Made by a program: the position numbers and the translations under genes
The notes under the pieces: model-generated
Database searches by the model: none
Told to the model about the DNA's origin: nothing
The model's input: the letters and a program-made list of their open reading frames with translations, nothing else
Shown here: positions 1 to 10,054 of the stretch, piece by piece
Layout of the letters: each line of letters starts with the position of its first letter
How positions within the stretch are numbered: the stretch's first letter is position 1
DNA from: Pseudomonas sp. DG56-2
GTDB taxonomy: Bacteria; Pseudomonadota; Gammaproteobacteria; Pseudomonadales; Pseudomonadaceae
NCBI RefSeq assembly: GCF_004803755.1
Contig: NZ_CP032311.1
Coordinates: 884,501 to 948,500 of the forward strand
Reading direction: 5' to 3'
Length of the DNA stretch: 64,000 nucleotides

Positions 1-1
1 C

Positions 2-28
2 ACCTTCATCACGGGGCGCGGGGCATGA
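2..28 (+). CDS. C-terminal end of an upstream phage gene (partial)
   Basis: The window opens inside a reading frame that ends TFITGRGA and stops at 26-28, overlapping the next start codon as ATGA. This is the same tight coupling used by the following virion genes. By position it could be the preceding tail gene, but eight residues do not allow identification. Confidence 0.45.
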   Translation, partial: TFITGRGA

Positions 29-2349
29 CTGAAGTTATCCAGCCGTCCTTCAGCGCTGGCGAAGTGTCGCCAGCCACCTACGCCCGGGTTGACCTGGGCC
101 GCTACTACACCGCGCTCAAGACCTGCCGCAACTACCAGGTGCTGCCAGAGGGCGGGGCGCAGAACCGATCCGGCATGCGCTACATCGTCGAGACCAAGAA
201 CAGCGCGGCAAAGTCCCGGCTGATCCCGTTCCAGTTCTCGACCGAGCAGACCTACATCCTCGAGTTCGGCAACCTGTACATCCGCTTCATCAGCATGGGT
301 GGCCAGGTTGTGAGCGGGGGGCTGCCGTATGAGATCGTTTCGCCGTATACAGCAGCGCAGCTGGCGGACCTCAAGTTCACCCAGTCGGCCGACGTGCTTA
401 CCATCGTCCACCCTGATCACCCGCCCCGCGAGCTATCGCGCCTTGGCCCAACCAACTGGACCTTGACGGCCATCGTGTTTGAGCCAGGCATCGCCGCTCC
501 TACGGGTCTGACGGCATCTGCACGCTCTGGCGGCTCTGGCGACACCACCGAGTATCAGTACAAGGTGACCGCTGTCAGCAGCATTTCCGAGGGCTCCGTC
601 GAGTCGAACGCCAGCAACACGGCCACCGTGAACAGCTTCGACAACAAGCCCGGGGCAAGCCTGAGCTGGACGGCATCAGCCGGCGCCGACCACTACAACA
701 TCTACAAGAACAAATCTTCCGGGGTGTTCGGCTTCATCGGCCAGGCCACCGGCACTACCTTCACCGACATCAACATAACCCCCGAAACCGACAACACCGT
801 ACCCATCGCGTACAACCCGTTCGCCGATAGCAACAATCCTTCAGTGGTGGGCTACTACCAGCAGCGCATGGTGTTCGCGGCCAGCAAGGCCAACCCGCAG
901 ACTGTCTGGATGTCGCGCACAGGCGACTTCCACAACTTCGGCTATTCCGACCCGAACAAGGACGATGACGGTATCGAGTTCGTCATCGCCAGTCGCCAGG
1001 TCAACCAGATCCGCCACCTGGTATCACTGCGCGAGTTGCTGGCCATGACCTCCGGCGCAGAGATCGCCATCACCGGCTCGACCGATTCCGGGGTCACTGC
1101 CGCCAACGTGTCTGCCATCGAGCAGAGCTACTTCGGTACCAGCGACGTGCCGCCGGCCATCTATGCCAACACGGCGCTTTACATCCAGGCCCGCGGCGGA
1201 AAGTTGTCAACGCTGGCCTACAACTACGTCTCGGACGGCTTCCAGCCGCAGGACGTGAGCGTGCTGTCGTCGCACCTGCTGCGCGGCTTCACCATTCAAG
1301 ACATGGCATTCACCCTGCAGCCCAACGGCATTCTGTGGATGGTTCGCAACGACGGCATGCTGCTGGGCTTCACCTTCCTGCCTGATCAGCAGGTCTATGC
1401 CTGGCACTGGCACGACACCGATGGGCAGGTCGAGTCGGTGGCCTCGGTACCGGAGAACGACGAGGACGCCCTGTACCTGATCGTCAAGCGAACCATCAAC
1501 GATTCCACCAAGCGCTACATCGAGCGCATGTCCACCCGGCAACTGACCAAGTTCGGCAGCGGCGATTACTGGTTCGACCGGGCTTTCTTCGTGGATTGCG
1601 GGCTGACCTATGACGGCCGACGCACCGGTACCGCTGTGCTGAGCGGCGGAACCACATGGCAATACCCGAACCCGCTGACGCTGACCGTTTCCGCTTCAAC
1701 CTTTGATGCCGGCATGGTTGGCCGCAGCGTGATCCTGTACGGCGGGGGCAGTGAATACGCCATTGGCGACGTACTGACCGTGAAGATCACCGCGTTTGTC
1801 TCGGCAACCGTCGTTACGGTAGAGCCACAGTCCGTGGTGCCTGATTCGCTGCGCGGCGTATCTGCGACCCGCTGGGGGCTGGCGGCATCTGTGGTCAGCG
1901 GCCTTGCTCACCTGGAAGGCAAGACCGTGAGCATCCTGGGCGATGGCAACGTTATTCCGCAGCAGGTAGTCACAGGTGGAGCCATTACGCTGGACAGCCC
2001 GACCCTGGTGGCGCACATCGGTCTGCCGATCACCGCCGACTTCGAAACCCTGGACATTACCCTGCAGAACAACCAGGCCTTCTTGGGCAGCAAGAAGCGC
2101 ATCAACCAGGTGGTGGTGATCTGCCAGGAAAGTCGCGGCATCTTCGCAGGCCCGGACGCCGACCACCTGGACGAGTTCAAGCAGCGCGCCGACGAGGACT
2201 ATGGTGAGCCGATCGAGCTGCTGACCGGCCGGGCCGAGATGGAGATCCAGTGCCAGTGGGATAACTACGGGCGCTTGTTCATACGCCAATCGGACCCATT
2301 GCCGCTCACCATTCTGGGGGTCATGCCCAATGTCCAGTCGGGTGGCTGA
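25..2349 (+). CDS. Phage tail protein of podovirus type
   Basis: This 774-residue structural protein opens with the pattern QPSFSAGEVSPATYARVDLG and NYQVLPEGGAQNRSGMRYI, typical of a large tail-tube or tail-nozzle protein family in podovirus-like phages and prophages. Residues about 155-255 look like a fibronectin-III or Ig-like beta domain, rich in T, S, V and G, with the segment YQYKVTAVSS. The rest is beta-rich with no transmembrane segment. The start overlaps the upstream stop and the end overlaps the gp13-like gene, so it belongs to a late morphogenesis operon. It probably forms part of the short tail through which DNA and ejection proteins leave. The exact position in the virion is inferred. 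Confidence 0.75.
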   Translation: MTEVIQPSFSAGEVSPATYARVDLGRYYTALKTCRNYQVLPEGGAQNRSGMRYIVETKNSAAKSRLIPFQFSTEQTYILEFGNLYIRFISMGGQVVSGGLPYEIVSPYTAAQLADLKFTQSADVLTIVHPDHPPRELSRLGPTNWTLTAIVFEPGIAAPTGLTASARSGGSGDTTEYQYKVTAVSSISEGSVESNASNTATVNSFDNKPGASLSWTASAGADHYNIYKNKSSGVFGFIGQATGTTFTDINITPETDNTVPIAYNPFADSNNPSVVGYYQQRMVFAASKANPQTVWMSRTGDFHNFGYSDPNKDDDGIEFVIASRQVNQIRHLVSLRELLAMTSGAEIAITGSTDSGVTAANVSAIEQSYFGTSDVPPAIYANTALYIQARGGKLSTLAYNYVSDGFQPQDVSVLSSHLLRGFTIQDMAFTLQPNGILWMVRNDGMLLGFTFLPDQQVYAWHWHDTDGQVESVASVPENDEDALYLIVKRTINDSTKRYIERMSTRQLTKFGSGDYWFDRAFFVDCGLTYDGRRTGTAVLSGGTTWQYPNPLTLTVSASTFDAGMVGRSVILYGGGSEYAIGDVLTVKITAFVSATVVTVEPQSVVPDSLRGVSATRWGLAASVVSGLAHLEGKTVSILGDGNVIPQQVVTGGAITLDSPTLVAHIGLPITADFETLDITLQNNQAFLGSKKRINQVVVICQESRGIFAGPDADHLDEFKQRADEDYGEPIELLTGRAEMEIQCQWDNYGRLFIRQSDPLPLTILGVMPNVQSGG

Positions 2350-2794
2350 AATGCTGCCGGCTGATGACCGGCTGATCGAGATGACGGTGGCCAATGCGCG
2401 CATGGCCGATCGGCTGGAGTTCGAAGCCATCCGTGGGCTGACCGTCGAGCAGGAGTTGCGCTACTCGGTTGAGCGAAGCGTGAGGCCCCTGGCCTATGTG
2501 GTTGATGGGCGCGTGGTCGCCATGTTTGGTGACATCAGGATCGATGACCAGACCGGCGTGCCATGGCTCATCAGCACCACGGCAATCGACCGGCACCACC
2601 GTTCCTTCCTGATCGAGTGCGACCGTGAGGTCGCTGCCATGCGCCAGCGTTACCAGGTGCTGATCAATTACACCGATGCCCGCTACACCAAGGCCTTGCG
2701 CTGGCTGCGCTGGCTCGGTTTCCACATGCATGACGCCGTTCCCTACGGGATCAACGGTGAACTGTTCCACCCAATGACATTGAGGGGGCTGTAA
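2330..2794 (+). CDS. T7 gp13-like internal virion protein (GNAT-like fold)
   Basis: This 154-residue protein resembles the phage gp13 family (DUF2833), known in T7 as internal virion protein A and related in fold to acyltransferases. Visible features are the central segment YVVDGRVVAMFGDI and the C-terminal run YTKALRWLRWLGF. Two in-frame ATGs are possible: 2330, which overlaps the upstream gene by 20 bases, or 2351, just after that gene's stop. The stop overlaps the next ATG as TAATG. It lies between the tail gene and larger ejection proteins, as expected. Whether it has enzymatic activity cannot be told. Confidence 0.7.
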   Translation: MSSRVAEMLPADDRLIEMTVANARMADRLEFEAIRGLTVEQELRYSVERSVRPLAYVVDGRVVAMFGDIRIDDQTGVPWLISTTAIDRHHRSFLIECDREVAAMRQRYQVLINYTDARYTKALRWLRWLGFHMHDAVPYGINGELFHPMTLRGL

Positions 2795-3264
2795 TGGGCG
2801 CAGCAGCACCAGTAATCGGCCCGGCAGCTGCCGCCGGCGGGGGGATACTCAGCGCGTATTCCCAGATCCAGCAGGGTAAAGACGCGGTGAAGGCCGCCAA
2901 TCGCCAGCAGCGTTACCTGAACGACCAGGCGCGCGGCGTAATCAACCAGGGCGACTTCGCTGCCGATATGGCAAACGAGCAGGGCCGCCAGACGGCCGCC
3001 AGCCAGCGCACCGGTTTCGCGGCCAATGGCGTGGCGGTGGGGCAGGGCTCAGCCGGCCGGATCGAGCAGGGCACCATAGACCTTGCCCGCCAGGATGCCG
3101 GTCAGTTGCGTGTGAATGCTTACAAGCAGGCGATGGGGCTTGTCACCCAGGGCAATGAGGAAGTTCGTCAGGCGAAGGCGAATTTCCGCACTAGCCGTCT
3201 CAATGCGTTTGGTTCGCTGCTGACTGGCGGCGGGCAGGCTTACAACATGTACCAGAGAGGCTAG
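2794..3264 (+). CDS. Internal virion (ejection) protein, gp14-like position
   Basis: This small 156-residue protein has a glycine/alanine-rich hydrophobic N-terminus (residues 3-25) followed by a glutamine-rich, probably helical body (SQIQQGKDAVKAANRQQRYL and onward). That layout is common for the gp14-like internal virion protein of T7-like phages, which is ejected into the cell envelope during DNA delivery. It follows the gp13-like gene with a one-base overlap and precedes a 701-residue coiled-coil protein, matching the gp13-gp14-gp15 order. The assignment rests on order, size and composition rather than on a motif. Confidence 0.6.
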   Translation: MGAAAPVIGPAAAAGGGILSAYSQIQQGKDAVKAANRQQRYLNDQARGVINQGDFAADMANEQGRQTAASQRTGFAANGVAVGQGSAGRIEQGTIDLARQDAGQLRVNAYKQAMGLVTQGNEEVRQAKANFRTSRLNAFGSLLTGGGQAYNMYQRG

Positions 3265-3266
3265 CC

Positions 3267-5372
3267 ATGGCAGTCAGAATCCCCACCCTTCAACGTCGTG
3301 TCGCACCGGAAGTAGCTGCAGCCCCAAGGGTTGCCCAGGCATCGGTAGACGCATCCGGGCTTGCACGTGGCCTGTCGAACCTGGCCAATGATTTTGAACA
3401 GATCCATCAGCGTGAGGTGGAAGAAGCGAACCAGACGTTCGCCATAAGCACTGACTCAGGCGCAACTGAGTGGAAGAACAACCGGCTGTACAACCCTGAA
3501 AGCGGCGCCATGAGCCAGAAGGGCGAGAACGCTATTGGCCTCACCGAGCGCGTGATGGCTGACTGGGGCGACTATTCCAAAAGCGTCATCGAGAACGCCA
3601 AAACCCCTGCGCAGAAGATGATTGCCAGCAGGATCATGTCGAACCAGGGCTCGCAGATCCAAGGCCAGTTGTCGCCTTATGAGCTTCAGGAAATCAAGGT
3701 CTACAAGGATGGGGTTTCTGCTGGAGGTGTAATTACAGCGCAGAACGACGCTGCGCTTAACTACGGAGTCCCCGGCGCTATTGACCAGGCGCAGATGAAG
3801 ATCGAAGGCATCTTGGACCTGCAGGGGCAACGCAATGGTTGGTCGCCGGAACTGCTTGGTGCGAACAAGCAGAAAGCCCTAAGCGGCATGATGACGGATG
3901 TAGTGCAGAACGCACTGACCAAGTCCACCCAGGCTGGCCAGGCCTTGTTTGATCGATACAAGCCAATCATGGACGCGGATTCACAGGCCAGGGTTGGCGG
4001 ATGGATTGACACATCCAGGCGCCGCGATGAAGCCGAGGCCAGGGCCAGGCTGATTGAGCAGCGACAGCTTCAAGCCATTGCGCGTGGCGAGTTGCAATCG
4101 CGCGTGCAGGATGCGAATGCCGCCGCCCTCAACGGCTTTGTACCTGGAGATGTGCCGACGTTCTCAGACTTCCGGCGGTCTTTTGATAACGAGGATCAGG
4201 CCCGCAGTGCGTACAGTTCATTCCAGAAAGTTCAGGCTATCGCCCCAGTTGCCCAGGAGCTGCACAGCGCCCCAGTGGATCAATGGCCGCAGATCTTGCA
4301 GCAGTTCGATAAGACGCATGACGGCGTGGCCGGCCCTGGCTTCAAGGAAGACCTGGAGATCCAGCAGCATGTCAGCCGCCTGGCTGACACCATCGCGAAG
4401 CAACGCCAGAGTGACCCCGCGGCCTACGCCGTTCAATACAGCCAGCCCGTCAGGGATGCGTTCGTGAAGGCCCAGCAGACCGGAGATCCCAAGGACTACC
4501 AGGCATATGCCGAAGCTGCCGTTGCTGAGCAACGGCGCCTTGGCGTGCAGTCGCCACAGCTTCTGCCGGCCGCAACTGCCTCCCAGATTGCCGCGAAGTT
4601 CAACGACCAGGTCGCGGGCGGCGATAGCGCTGCAACCATGATTGAGCAGCAGGAAGAGCAGTGGGGAAAAAGCTTCCCTCTTATTGTCAAGCAGCTCGGG
4701 AACATGCTACCGCCCGAAGCGCAAGTCATTGCTACCAAGCTGCCAAAGGACACAGCTGAACGTATGGCCTCGGTGGCCCAGCTCAGCGAAGAAGATCTGA
4801 AAAAAGGATTGGATAAGGGCGTCGCCGACAGCGTCGCCACTGCCGTTCACTCGAAAATGGAGAACCTAGCCAATTCTCTGCAAGGGCAATCAGAAGGAGT
4901 GAGGACGTACAACACGATGTATCAGGCAGCCTACAAAACAGCTCTTTCGTATGCCCGACAGGGTGAAACTGCTGACAAGGCCGCCGAGCGCGTTGTTAAA
5001 GGAATGGTCGATGACAAGTACGAGTTCTTCGAAGCATACCGCGTGCCGAGAGCTCTCAACACGGCAGCGATCAAGCGCGGTGCCGAGTCCGCGATCGACA
5101 GAATGACTGGTGATGATTTGTCTGTTCTGGTCGGCATTCCGGGTGTATCGGAGGAGGAAAACCTTCGGCAATGGCTCGATAAAGTAAAAAGTTCTGGTCA
5201 ATGGGTGACGAACGGAGATGAAACCGGGCTGATGCTTATGCAGGGTGGTTACCAGGTGCGGGGTAAAGATGGCCTACCGATTGTCCGTACATGGAATGAG
5301 CTAACCGATGCAGGGTTGCAGCAGCGCCACCGTGCACGCCAACGAACTAAAGGTTTGGGGGTTAGCGAATGA
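3267..5372 (+). CDS. Internal virion (ejection) protein, gp15-like position
   Basis: This 701-residue protein is mostly alpha-helical and rich in Q, A, D and K, with no signal peptide or membrane segment. It opens MAVRIPTLQRRVAPEVAAAP, a proline/alanine-rich leader seen in several phage virion proteins. Size, helical content and place right after the gp14-like gene suggest the internal-core protein equivalent to T7 gp15, which helps form the conduit for DNA entry. The stop overlaps the next ATG by four bases (ATGA at 5369-5372), implying translational coupling. Family assignment is by context. Confidence 0.6.
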   Translation: MAVRIPTLQRRVAPEVAAAPRVAQASVDASGLARGLSNLANDFEQIHQREVEEANQTFAISTDSGATEWKNNRLYNPESGAMSQKGENAIGLTERVMADWGDYSKSVIENAKTPAQKMIASRIMSNQGSQIQGQLSPYELQEIKVYKDGVSAGGVITAQNDAALNYGVPGAIDQAQMKIEGILDLQGQRNGWSPELLGANKQKALSGMMTDVVQNALTKSTQAGQALFDRYKPIMDADSQARVGGWIDTSRRRDEAEARARLIEQRQLQAIARGELQSRVQDANAAALNGFVPGDVPTFSDFRRSFDNEDQARSAYSSFQKVQAIAPVAQELHSAPVDQWPQILQQFDKTHDGVAGPGFKEDLEIQQHVSRLADTIAKQRQSDPAAYAVQYSQPVRDAFVKAQQTGDPKDYQAYAEAAVAEQRRLGVQSPQLLPAATASQIAAKFNDQVAGGDSAATMIEQQEEQWGKSFPLIVKQLGNMLPPEAQVIATKLPKDTAERMASVAQLSEEDLKKGLDKGVADSVATAVHSKMENLANSLQGQSEGVRTYNTMYQAAYKTALSYARQGETADKAAERVVKGMVDDKYEFFEAYRVPRALNTAAIKRGAESAIDRMTGDDLSVLVGIPGVSEEENLRQWLDKVKSSGQWVTNGDETGLMLMQGGYQVRGKDGLPIVRTWNELTDAGLQQRHRARQRTKGLGVSE

Positions 5373-7129
5373 CTATCTATGCAGGCGATGTCCCTGCGCT
5401 TGACCGGCGCACATTACTGGATGTTCCAGCTGACACTGGCGATGTCTTCGGGGCTGCGTTTAGAGGTGGAGCAAATGACAGTGCTTCGGTTGCTGCATAT
5501 CGTCTTGAAGAGCTGAACCAGCAACAGCTTGGCCGCGCCGTTGTTGCAGGTCCGGAATCGTACCTGGCGCCAAACGCCGGCCGCCTCGAGCCAGACTCCC
5601 CGCTGCTTACTGCTGACCAAGCTCTAGATCAAGTGGCAAGTGCAGGACTGGATATTCTTGTGCCCAAGCAAGGGATCAGGCAGGGCGCCTTGGATATCCT
5701 GATTGATCGGCACCGCGAGCAGTTGGCTCGACAGCAGATCATGCTTCGGGCGGGCGGCGGATCGCTCCCTGTAAAGCTTGCTGCTGGAGTTGCTGCCTCT
5801 CTTCTTGATCCGCTCAACATTGCGTCGGCCTTCGTTCCAGTAGTTGGTGAAGCTCGCTATGCCCGACTGCTGGCCGGCGCTGCTTCGCCGCTTGGGCGTG
5901 CATCTGTGCGTGGTGGCGTCGGTGCGCTGGAAGGTTCTGTTGGTGCAGCCATTCTTGAACCTCTTCCATTGTTGGCAGCTCAGCAGGACCAGACTGAATA
6001 TGGCCTCTCCGATACATTGGCAAATATCGCTTTCGGCGGGCTTCTTGGTGGTGGCCTGCATTCGGTTGGTGGCGCAGTGTCTGACGCTATCCGGCGGCGC
6101 CTGGCTACCGAATTACCTGAGGTTGAAACCGCAGTCCGTGAGCCCGGCGCAGTTCGAGCACCTGGCGCGGAGTCGCAGCGCGCTGTCGATCTTGGGCGCT
6201 TGTTCGAAGATGACCCAGATCTTGCGTTGCGCACTGGCCTTTCCAGGCAACTTGAATCTGACCAGACCACCCTATATCGAGCAGCTGAACAGCAGGCATT
6301 GGACGAGATCCGCCCTTCGCTGACTCGCGAGCGCATTGGCAATGTGGCTGACCTCAAGGCTGAGCGAGTTGGGCTGGTGGCCCAGGACATGGCACTTGAT
6401 GCGACCCACCGTGACCGCGCCAAGGATTTCCAAGGCCAGCGCCTAAGCCGAAAGCAGGCTGAGCGTGCTGCCCGTGATGCCATAGCCACAGAGCGCGAGC
6501 AGATTCGCGCCCGCACCAGCGAGATCGACACCATGCTGGAGCGCAACCGGGCTGGCGAGCTGGACCGCCGGGACTCGGGTTTGATCGAGCGCGGACAGGT
6601 TCCGGAGCGCCTGCAGCCACAGATTCAGGCCAGAGCCAGGCAGATCAAGCAGGGCTATCAGCAGCGCCCTCTGGGTGCAGCCATGCGCGCCGCTCGGGAA
6701 ACTGCAGAGGACGCTGACTGGACCGTCCGGGAGAGCGCATTGCGCACTGCTGTGGCACAAGCCATGACCGGGCGCGACATTGATGTCGCCAAGCTGTTCG
6801 AGCTCGACGATCCAGCCAAAGCACAAAGCGCGATTGAGTACATAAAACGTCCGCAAGGCCGTCGCGTTGACCTGGCAGGGCAAGCCGAAAGCGCTCGCGT
6901 TGATGGCCAGCTTAAAGAAACCGATGATCTTGAAGAGGCACGCGCAGCACTGGCAGAGGATGAAGCGCTTTCCCGGGAAGTGCTGGACCAACTTCCAGAT
7001 GAGCAGCGCAGCCAGGCGGAAGCGATTTTGAAAGAAGAGATGGCTACTGCTGATGTCGAGATCGCTAAGGCTGAACAATACGCCAAGGCCTATCGAGCCG
7101 CGGCCATCTGTGAACTGGGGAGAGGTTGA
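5369..7129 (+). CDS. Internal virion protein, large helical
   Basis: This is a 586-residue protein. A hydrophobic, glycine-rich stretch at about residues 130-240 (KLAAGVAASLLDPLNIAS, then alternating G/A/L) could insert into a membrane. It is followed by a long charged coiled coil from about 300 to 580, rich in R, E and Q. This resembles ejection proteins that have a membrane-active segment and an extended helical body. It overlaps the upstream gene by four bases and the next gene by one base. I see no lysozyme or transglycosylase motif. Precise homology to T7 gp16 is uncertain, because the next gene is the larger one. Confidence 0.55.
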   Translation: MTIYAGDVPALDRRTLLDVPADTGDVFGAAFRGGANDSASVAAYRLEELNQQQLGRAVVAGPESYLAPNAGRLEPDSPLLTADQALDQVASAGLDILVPKQGIRQGALDILIDRHREQLARQQIMLRAGGGSLPVKLAAGVAASLLDPLNIASAFVPVVGEARYARLLAGAASPLGRASVRGGVGALEGSVGAAILEPLPLLAAQQDQTEYGLSDTLANIAFGGLLGGGLHSVGGAVSDAIRRRLATELPEVETAVREPGAVRAPGAESQRAVDLGRLFEDDPDLALRTGLSRQLESDQTTLYRAAEQQALDEIRPSLTRERIGNVADLKAERVGLVAQDMALDATHRDRAKDFQGQRLSRKQAERAARDAIATEREQIRARTSEIDTMLERNRAGELDRRDSGLIERGQVPERLQPQIQARARQIKQGYQQRPLGAAMRAARETAEDADWTVRESALRTAVAQAMTGRDIDVAKLFELDDPAKAQSAIEYIKRPQGRRVDLAGQAESARVDGQLKETDDLEEARAALAEDEALSREVLDQLPDEQRSQAEAILKEEMATADVEIAKAEQYAKAYRAAAICELGRG

Positions 7130-9699
7130 TGGCAACGCTACCGAAGGACATTAGCCCATGCGCTGACGCGGTCCGTGCGGCCGCCGGTGATATGGAGTCA
7201 CAAGAGATTCAAGAAATCTTCCAGCTGTTGCGCGGTCGGGCGAAGGAAATCATGGCTCGCGAAGGGGCGTTGAGCCTTGAGCAGGCCACGTTGCGAGCCT
7301 CTGATGAACTGGCCAGACAAGCTCATCATGCAGCCATTATTGAGCGCAGAAACGCCTTTCTGAACTTCCGCGCAAGGTCGCGTGCAGTGGCATTTGTCAG
7401 GGATAACTTTGCTGACAGACCAGATCTCGGTGTCGAATCGTTACTGGTAGGGACAAACCTTGCGCGCCAGGGCTCACGCCTTTCGGTCGCTGCAGAGCAG
7501 AAGGCCTTGAGCAATGCCTACGTCGGAGGCCTTCTTGCAGACCTTGAACGATCTGACCTGACAGCTCTGTTTGCGAAAGGGGATGCTGACGGGGATGTCG
7601 CGGATGCGTTGTGGCGGATTGGAAAGGGCCAGGACACCAAGGATCTGAACCCGCAAGTGGTGGAGATCGCTCAAATCATCCAGAAGTATCAAGAGGGAGC
7701 CAGGATCGATGCCAACCGGGCCGGAGCTAGCATCGGCAAGATTCCAGGGTACGTCACGCGACAAAGCCATGATGGCGAGCGGATTGGTCGAGCGGGCTTC
7801 GAGCAATGGAAAGGCAGAATCATGGACGAGCTTGACCCCGTGACATTCGATGGAGTCAGAGACATTGACGAATTCATGGAGGGCATATTCAACGGTTTGG
7901 AGTCTGGCGACCACCTGAAGGCCCGGGATTTCAAGGCGGACAAAGGTTTTCGTGGGCCTGCGAATCTTGCCAAGAAAATCAGCCAAGAACGTGTCCTTCA
8001 CTTCAAGGATGGCAGGGCCTGGTTTCGCTACAACAAGGAGTTCGGGATGGGCAATCTGCGCGAATCCGTCTTGAATGGGCTTGATATGTCAGGGCAGAAC
8101 ACCGCCTTGATGCGACGCCTGGGTACCAATCCAGAGGCCAACCTGAACAAGGTTGTTGATATTTTGCGCTCCGATGTCCGCAAGAAAGGTGATAACCAGG
8201 CCCTCAAAAACTTCAATACTGCCGCTCGCGGTATGGTTGCAAATCGATTCAAAGAGATCAGCGGGCAGACCCGCATTCCCGGCAACGCCACTCAGGCACG
8301 AATCGCCGCCAACGTCCGTGCTTGGCAGTCGCTGTCCAAGCTCGGGGGCGCGCTCCTTTCCAGCTTCACAGATCTGCCGGTGGCTGCCAGCGAAATGCGA
8401 TACCAAGGCCAGAACTTCCTGGGCAGCCTGGCAGAGATGAGCGCCGGGCTGCTAAAGGGCAGGGGAAGCGCCGAGCAGCGCCAGATCCTGTCTGCCTATG
8501 GCGTTTACGCTGACTCGATGCGCGGGGAGATCATGCGCCGCTTCTCCGCCGACGACTCCATGGGCGGCACAATGTCTCGCGGCATGAACCTGTTTTTCAA
8601 ACTCAACGGCCTGTCCTGGTGGACCGATGCCAACAAAGCCAGCGCCGGCCTGATGATGGCCCACAACCTGGCCCAAAACAAAGGCAAGGCTTGGGGCTCG
8701 CTGAACGCCGATTTCAAACGCGCGCTGAGCCTATATGACCTGGATGCGGGCAAGTGGGATCTGCTGCGCGAAATGGACATGCGCATGGCCGACGGTCGTG
8801 ATTACATGACGCCGGACGGCATTGCAGCGATCAGCGACGAGCGCATCGGCCAGTACCTGGCCGAACGCAATCGCCCGGTATCCGCCGGCGCGATCCGCGA
8901 AACCCGCCAGGACCTGGAGCGTAGCTTGCGCGCCTACGTTAATGATCGGGTGACCTATGCCGTGCTGGAACCGGATGCGCGCACCCGCTCGATCATGAAC
9001 CAGGGCACCCAGCCAGGCACTGTTGTTGGGGATCTGGCTCGCTTCGTTGGACAGTTCAAGAGCTTCCCCTTTGCATACATGCAGAAGACCTTGGGGCGCG
9101 AGCTCTACGGACGTGGATATACGCCAACTTCCCTGGGTAAAAACCACCGTGGTGGTCGCGACCTATGGGCAGCATTGCGAAATGGCAACGGTGAGCGTTT
9201 GGCGATGGCCCAACTGGTTCTGTGGACAACAGCGTTTGGCTATCTGTCCATGGCATCCAAAGATGTTGCGAAAGGGCGTGAGCCGCGTGACCCCAACGAT
9301 TACAGGACTTGGGCGGCAGCGATGGTCCAGGGCGGTGGCTTTGGCATTTTTGGTGATTTCCTGTTCGGTGAAACCAACAGGTTCGGCAATACATTCCTTG
9401 ATACAGCCGCCGGGCCAACGCTGGGGTTGGTATCTGACGCGGTGGAGTTGTGGAACAGAGTGAGATCGGGAGACGACGCTGCAGCCTCTACCCTGCGCAC
9501 GGCGCTCAGCAATACACCTTTCTTGAATCTGTTCTACACCCGCATCGCGCTGGACCATCTATTGCTGTTTTCCGCGCAAGAAGCCCTTAACCCCGGGTCG
9601 CTACGGAGGACTGAGGAGAGAATCAGGACGGAGAACGACCAAGAGTTTCTGATCAAACCATCGCAGAGCTACATGGACCCGCTGGGGTGGAGTCGTTAA
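7129..9699 (+). CDS. Large internal virion protein, gp16-like position
   Basis: This 856-residue protein is the last of the contiguous virion genes. The ATG at 7129 has a strong ribosome site (GGGGAGAGG, 7117-7125) and uses the final A of the upstream TGA; a TTG at 7126 is a weaker alternative. It is soluble and helix-rich with charged segments throughout, ends SYMDPLGWSR, and shows no recognisable enzymatic motif. Size and position fit the largest ejection protein of podoviruses, but the N-terminal transglycosylase motif of T7 gp16 is not apparent. A different gene must open the cell wall, or the domain lies elsewhere. Confidence 0.55.
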   Translation: MATLPKDISPCADAVRAAAGDMESQEIQEIFQLLRGRAKEIMAREGALSLEQATLRASDELARQAHHAAIIERRNAFLNFRARSRAVAFVRDNFADRPDLGVESLLVGTNLARQGSRLSVAAEQKALSNAYVGGLLADLERSDLTALFAKGDADGDVADALWRIGKGQDTKDLNPQVVEIAQIIQKYQEGARIDANRAGASIGKIPGYVTRQSHDGERIGRAGFEQWKGRIMDELDPVTFDGVRDIDEFMEGIFNGLESGDHLKARDFKADKGFRGPANLAKKISQERVLHFKDGRAWFRYNKEFGMGNLRESVLNGLDMSGQNTALMRRLGTNPEANLNKVVDILRSDVRKKGDNQALKNFNTAARGMVANRFKEISGQTRIPGNATQARIAANVRAWQSLSKLGGALLSSFTDLPVAASEMRYQGQNFLGSLAEMSAGLLKGRGSAEQRQILSAYGVYADSMRGEIMRRFSADDSMGGTMSRGMNLFFKLNGLSWWTDANKASAGLMMAHNLAQNKGKAWGSLNADFKRALSLYDLDAGKWDLLREMDMRMADGRDYMTPDGIAAISDERIGQYLAERNRPVSAGAIRETRQDLERSLRAYVNDRVTYAVLEPDARTRSIMNQGTQPGTVVGDLARFVGQFKSFPFAYMQKTLGRELYGRGYTPTSLGKNHRGGRDLWAALRNGNGERLAMAQLVLWTTAFGYLSMASKDVAKGREPRDPNDYRTWAAAMVQGGGFGIFGDFLFGETNRFGNTFLDTAAGPTLGLVSDAVELWNRVRSGDDAAASTLRTALSNTPFLNLFYTRIALDHLLLFSAQEALNPGSLRRTEERIRTENDQEFLIKPSQSYMDPLGWSR

Positions 9700-9726
9700 T
9701 CTTCGGCAAAAAGACAAGGAGTTTTT

Positions 9727-10005
9727 ATGGTTCCCATCGTCGTATTTTTTGCGGTGTTCCTGGCTTCGATGCTTGATCCGATTGCGATACTCCTGTGCGG
9801 CGGGGGCGGGTTCTTCTCCAGATCCACGCTTTTGGCTGCAGCATTTGGAGCTGTCGCTTACCTGTTGTTGATACTGATTTTCTCTATTCCCTCTATGGGA
9901 ATTTCTGCATTCGTGGGCCGTATCGCCGCTGGCGCAGCGCTGGCGATGTTGGGGTATGGCCTTAGAAAGGCAATCCGCGCAATGCGTGCAGCAGGTAGCC
10001 AGTAG
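9727..10005 (+). CDS. Small membrane protein, three predicted helices
   Basis: This 92-residue protein is nearly all hydrophobic: helices at about 2-25, 35-55 and 60-80, then a short basic tail (RKAIRAMRAAGSQ). An AAGGAG ribosome site lies a few bases before the ATG. It sits just after the ejection genes and before the Arc-type repressors. Size and topology would suit a holin-like protein, a superinfection-exclusion protein or a moron product, and the sequence does not decide between them. I do not recognise a named family. Confidence 0.5.
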   Translation: MVPIVVFFAVFLASMLDPIAILLCGGGGFFSRSTLLAAAFGAVAYLLLILIFSIPSMGISAFVGRIAAGAALAMLGYGLRKAIRAMRAAGSQ

Positions 10006-10054
10006 CAGTCCTGGAGGCGGGCGGCCCTCTTAAAGAGGGTCGCCGCTAGCCGCC

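Noticed and set aside
5369..9699. The two large ejection genes as a single gene split by a frameshift
   Set aside because: The second gene has a strong ribosome site and proper ATG at the junction, and the same overlap style is used throughout this operon, so two genes are more likely.
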